NCBI GenBank assembly: GCA_030151135.1
Contig: JASLEQ010000783.1
Coordinates: 1-8,274, forward strand
Source: Candidatus Sulfotelmatobacter sp.
GTDB taxonomy: Bacteria > Acidobacteriota > Terriglobia > Terriglobales > SbA1
Direction of reading: 5' to 3'
Length of the DNA stretch: 8,274 nt
Part shown: piece by piece, positions 5,525-8,274 of the stretch
How the letters are laid out: every line of letters starts with the position of its first letter
Numbering within the stretch: position 1 is the first letter of the stretch
Made by a program: the position numbers and the translations under genes
The notes under the pieces: model-generated
Seen by the model: only the letters and a program-made list of their open reading frames with translations
Databases searched by the model: none
Told to the model about the DNA's origin: nothing

Positions 5525-6282
5525 TGAAGTTTGCGAGTCCATCCCGTTCTACTTCCTGGCTGATCGCCATTCTCGTTCTCTGTACGCTTCCCTGCTTCTG
5601 TACAGATGTGGCGGTGCTCAAGAACGGCTTCTCCATCAGGCACGAGCGTAGAGAATCAGTTGGAGATACGACTCGCCTTTATATGACTGCAGATGCAGGC
5701 AGTTTCGTCGACGTGCCCACGGCACAGATTGATCATTTTGAATTCGTTCCAGACGACCCTTCGACCCGTCCTCAACCCACTGAAGCAGCGTCTCGTTCTA
5801 TATCGCCAGTACCTTCCCGCAGTCCACTCGATATCCACCAAGTTGTGAACGAGGTCAGCGGCCGATATCGGCTTGACCCCGATCTGGTCGCAAGTGTGAT
5901 CAAGGCAGAAAGTGGCTTCAATGCGCATGCTATTTCACACAAAGGCGCGCAGGGACTCATGCAGTTGATGCCCGGCACAGCTTCGCAGCTGGGCGTCCCG
6001 AACGCATTTGATCCGCAGGCCAATGTGGATGGCGGCGCGAAATATCTGCGCGAACTACTTGAAAAATATAACTTCGATTTAGTCAAGGCGCTCGCTGCGT
6101 ATAACGCCGGGCCACTTCGAGTGCAGCAGTTCGGCGGAGTGCCTCCGTATTATGAAACCCGAGCCTATGTAGCTCGCGTCGTAAAGGACTTCAATAAGAA
6201 AAAGCTTGCCGAGCAGAAAGCTACCAAGAACCCTGCCCAAAACGAACAGGCTAGTTCAACCAAATCCAATTCCAGAATGTAA
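5524..6282 (+). CDS. Secreted lytic transglycosylase (SLT domain, family 1 type)
   Basis: Cuts the MurNAc-GlcNAc bond of peptidoglycan non-hydrolytically, forming 1,6-anhydro ends; acts in the periplasm. Of 252 residues, 1-26 form a signal peptide (basic n-region, then WLIAILVLCTLPCFC), with no proper lipobox, so it is probably soluble after cleavage. Residues about 28-75 (DVAVLKNGFSIRHE onward) form a small beta-rich region I cannot assign to a named domain. A Pro/Ser-rich linker follows. The SLT domain spans about 101-225: catalytic Glu129 in KAESGFN, GLMQLMPGTA (144-153), DGGAKYL (169-175), AAYNAGP (191-197) and PPYYETRAYV (207-216). The tail is rich in Lys, Gln and Ser. The open frame extends well upstream inside the HAD gene, but the signal peptide fixes the start at 5524. 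No Shine-Dalgarno is present. Confidence 0.94.
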   Translation: MKFASPSRSTSWLIAILVLCTLPCFCTDVAVLKNGFSIRHERRESVGDTTRLYMTADAGSFVDVPTAQIDHFEFVPDDPSTRPQPTEAASRSISPVPSRSPLDIHQVVNEVSGRYRLDPDLVASVIKAESGFNAHAISHKGAQGLMQLMPGTASQLGVPNAFDPQANVDGGAKYLRELLEKYNFDLVKALAAYNAGPLRVQQFGGVPPYYETRAYVARVVKDFNKKKLAEQKATKNPAQNEQASSTKSNSRM

Positions 6283-6304
6283 TTCTCTGAGTTCATCTCT
6301 CGTT

Positions 6305-6324
6305 TGACCCTTGTCGCTGGGTCA
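6305..6324 (+). terminator. Weak hairpin after the transglycosylase gene
   Basis: TGACCC, an 8-base loop, then GGGTCA form a 6-bp stem followed by TTTACC. It lies 22 bases past the stop codon. The stem is short and the T run is only three bases, so termination here is doubtful. Confidence 0.25.
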
Positions 6325-6388
6325 TTTACCTTGAGTGGTGCCGTTTCCCTCTCCGCGTTCGGGTCGCGGCCTGAGATCTCCCCCATTC

Positions 6389-7456
6389 ATGGATAGAAAA
6401 CGCATTCTGGCCAGCGTCGTTGTCTTCCTTATCCTGGCCGTTCTTGTTTATCTGCAATACCGGCACTGGCGAACTTTCGATTGGCACACATTCTGGAGTC
6501 AGACCCACCGCATCAAGAAGTGGCACGTTTTTCACGGCATTGCACTCATTTATCTCGCCTACATAGTGCGAGCCATTCGCTGGAAAATTTTTCTGCGCCC
6601 CGTACGGCCAAAAACGCCCCTCGCTGATCTGGTTTCGCCCACCTTGGTCGGCTTCACGGGCCTGGCGTTGCTCGGACGCGCCGGCGAGTTCATCCGCCCT
6701 TATCTCATCGCCCGACGTACCGATCTCCCCTTTTCTTCGCAACTCGCTGTCTGGGCTGTAGAGCGCATCTTTGATATCGGCGCTTTTGCGGTTTTAATGG
6801 CATTGGCCATTTTCCTTCCGAGCGCCCTGCAATCCATTCCTCACCCGGAGTACTATCAGCGCTTTCGCGAAGCAGGATTCATTCTGATAGCCCTTGTCGC
6901 GGCAACCGGCATCGGCGCAGTCATTGTGGGACGAAATGGCGAGGCTACGGCTCGATGGGTACAGTCGCGATTCTCCCATCTGTCTCCGAATTTAGGCCAC
7001 AAACTGGCGCAGAAAGTCCGCGAGTTCGGCATGGGCTTGAACACAATCGACGGCCCGGCATCATTTTTCTGGCTGGCGGTAGTTTCTGTCGGGATGTGGT
7101 ACATGATCGCGCTGGCGTATCACGAAGTCACCCACTCTTACGGGGTGGATGCACTCGAGATTCCGGTTTCACAGCTGCTGATCCTGATCTTTGCGAGCAT
7201 GCTCGGATCCATGCTCCAGCTACCGGCAGTCGGCGGCGGATCGCAGATGGCGACCATTGCGACCCTCTCCAGCGTTTTTGATGTGCCTCCGGAAATAGCG
7301 GCCAGTTGCGGCATCTTACTTTGGCTGGTAACTTTCTTCGCCGTCGTGCCGACAGGCCTCCTGCTTGCTCACAACGAAAGGCTCTCGCTGCGGAAACTTT
7401 CGGTCGAAAGCCATCGTGAGGAAGAAGTAGAAGTGACCCCGCCAAAGGAACACTGA
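6389..7456 (+). CDS. Flippase-like integral membrane protein (LPG-synthase TM / UPF0104 family)
   Basis: Polytopic inner-membrane protein of the PF03706 family, which includes the flippase domain of lysylphosphatidylglycerol synthase and stand-alone relatives implicated in handling lipid or lipid-linked intermediates; the cargo is unknown here. The 355-residue length is usual. About eight hydrophobic segments are visible (roughly 6-23, 49-64, 81-97, 121-143, 163-181, 226-245, 260-280, 305-328). Family motifs are present: GRAGEFIRP (96-104), the ERIFD helix start (125-129) and PAVGGGSQ (279-286). The aminoacyl-transfer domain of full MprF is absent, so this is not a complete LPG synthase. The tail is charged. 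A GTG at 6335 in the same frame would add 18 residues rich in Pro, Arg and Ser; the ATG at 6389 directly before the first helix is preferred. Neither start has a ribosome site. Confidence 0.88.
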   Translation: MDRKRILASVVVFLILAVLVYLQYRHWRTFDWHTFWSQTHRIKKWHVFHGIALIYLAYIVRAIRWKIFLRPVRPKTPLADLVSPTLVGFTGLALLGRAGEFIRPYLIARRTDLPFSSQLAVWAVERIFDIGAFAVLMALAIFLPSALQSIPHPEYYQRFREAGFILIALVAATGIGAVIVGRNGEATARWVQSRFSHLSPNLGHKLAQKVREFGMGLNTIDGPASFFWLAVVSVGMWYMIALAYHEVTHSYGVDALEIPVSQLLILIFASMLGSMLQLPAVGGGSQMATIATLSSVFDVPPEIAASCGILLWLVTFFAVVPTGLLLAHNERLSLRKLSVESHREEEVEVTPPKEH

Positions 7457-7469
7457 ATTCACGTCTACC

Positions 7470-8274
7470 CTAGTGCCCTAACAATCCGTAAATATCGAGT
7501 TCGTTCTGAGTTCCGACGAAAACCTTCCCGTTTGCAATCGTAGGGACGGTGAATTTCAAAGCCAGGCCCGCTGTGTCTCGAGAACCGGCCTGGGTGCTGT
7601 CGTACAGTTCGTTCGTGAGGTTTTTCGCGTCATAGGCACGCAGGATCGACGCGCCACCGCTCTTGAAGCTGGAATTATCAATTTCCCAGACAATCCCATT
7701 GTTTGATCCGTTGGCGGAAATCGACACGGTCGCGCCGTGCGTAGTGACCACCGGCTGGCCGTTGGACGTCGGCTGGTTCGACATGAAACCGTTGCTCCAG
7801 CTGAACATGTGCAACACGTCACCTTCAGGGTGGATGTACAAGTTCCCATTCCAGTACGCCGGAGTCGAAAAAATATTGTCCAAAGCTTTGACACCGGTAT
7901 GCACCGTCTGGATCACGTTGTTCGTTGATGCAGAGAACGAGCCCATGTCATCTCGATTCACCACGAAAACATTTCCATCCTTTCCGCCGCCGATAACCTC
8001 ATGAGGCGTCGAAGAGGAGTTGTCGGGCATCAGCACCAGAGAGCCACTTCCCAGGTCCGCATCGTTCAGAGCAAGGTATCCAGCGTTATCGGGTTGAAAG
8101 AAATCCTCCTGCGACAGGTTGTCACCAGAAAGCCGCAGGAAAGAATCGTTGTAACCGCTGGGCGGATCGTTTTCGTCGACGCCCGTCATGATGTAAACCT
8201 TGCCGGTCGATTCATCGATGGCGGGCGCGCCGCCGCCATTCCAAAGACCACCGCCAGCGCCGTCCGGCGTGTCG
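7470..8274 (-). CDS. PQQ-like beta-propeller repeat protein, C-terminal 267 residues (cut by the right window edge)
   Basis: The open frame runs from the right edge to a TAG at 7472-7470; an internal ATG at 8189 is not the start, because the upstream 28 codons are in frame and continue the pattern (GGLWNGGGAPAIDE, then STGKVYIMTG). Propeller-blade features repeat: GKVYIMTG, GKDGNVFVVNRD, STPAYWNGNLYIHPEGD, LRAYDAKNL and TVPTIANGKVFVGTQNELDIYG. These are the W/G-rich beta-strand signatures of PQQ-type propellers. In this subgroup the fold is usually secreted; no catalytic PQQ ligands or signal peptide can be judged because the N-terminal half is missing. It may be non-enzymatic. It is convergent with the flippase-like gene, with 13 bases between stop codons and no hairpin there. 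Confidence 0.87.
   Translation of the reverse strand, partial: DTPDGAGGGLWNGGGAPAIDESTGKVYIMTGVDENDPPSGYNDSFLRLSGDNLSQEDFFQPDNAGYLALNDADLGSGSLVLMPDNSSSTPHEVIGGGKDGNVFVVNRDDMGSFSASTNNVIQTVHTGVKALDNIFSTPAYWNGNLYIHPEGDVLHMFSWSNGFMSNQPTSNGQPVVTTHGATVSISANGSNNGIVWEIDNSSFKSGGASILRAYDAKNLTNELYDSTQAGSRDTAGLALKFTVPTIANGKVFVGTQNELDIYGLLGH

Noticed and set aside
6335..6388. GTG start adding 18 residues to the flippase-like protein
   Set aside because: The added residues are Pro/Arg/Ser-rich and no ribosome site precedes the GTG; the ATG at 6389 fits the first membrane helix better.
1..8274. Mobile elements, CRISPR arrays, tRNA or phage-defence genes
   Set aside because: No repeat-spacer pattern, transposase, integrase, toxin-antitoxin or tRNA-like fold was seen on either strand; the genes are housekeeping or envelope types.

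Overview
The window is a moderately GC-rich stretch of bacterial chromosome carrying eleven genes, nine complete and two cut by the window edges. The gene mix (a Tat-exported ferritin-like protein with a long C-terminal tail, a membrane-anchored c-type cytochrome, a PQQ-type beta-propeller protein and a lytic transglycosylase with a characteristic N-terminal region) looks most like an Acidobacteriota (Terriglobia-type) genome. That placement rests on remembered family resemblance, not on a search. No rRNA, tRNA, CRISPR array, insertion sequence, integrase or attachment site was found.

Left block, minus strand, positions 2987 down to 1. In transcription order it holds a small unrecognised protein with a very strong ribosome binding site, a Tat-signal ferritin-like protein with a full diiron ligand set, a stand-alone TatA, and threonine synthase, which runs off the left edge. 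The ferritin-like protein needs the Tat pathway and TatA is a component of it, so their adjacency may be functional. Threonine synthase is probably a separate unit, because a perfect hairpin and its own candidate -10 element lie between it and tatA.

Middle and right block, plus strand, positions 3194 to 7456. It starts divergently from the small unknown gene with a membrane-anchored monohaem cytochrome c, closed by a good hairpin terminator. Then come a two-helix membrane protein with TPR repeats, a Cof-type HAD phosphatase, a family-1 type lytic transglycosylase and a flippase-like (LPG-synthase TM / UPF0104) membrane protein. Most of these act at the envelope, but they are not an obvious pathway. 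At the right edge a PQQ-like beta-propeller protein is encoded convergently, only 13 bases from the flippase-like gene.

The most interesting signal is regulatory. Five genes lack a Shine-Dalgarno sequence. Four of them (threonine synthase, TPR protein, HAD phosphatase, transglycosylase) carry a TGnTAnnnT extended -10-like element ending 7 to 10 bases before the start codon, as expected for leaderless or near-leaderless transcripts. Apart from that, I see mostly ordinary housekeeping and envelope genes. The weak candidate for a local system is the exported-ferritin/TatA/unknown-protein group facing the cytochrome.
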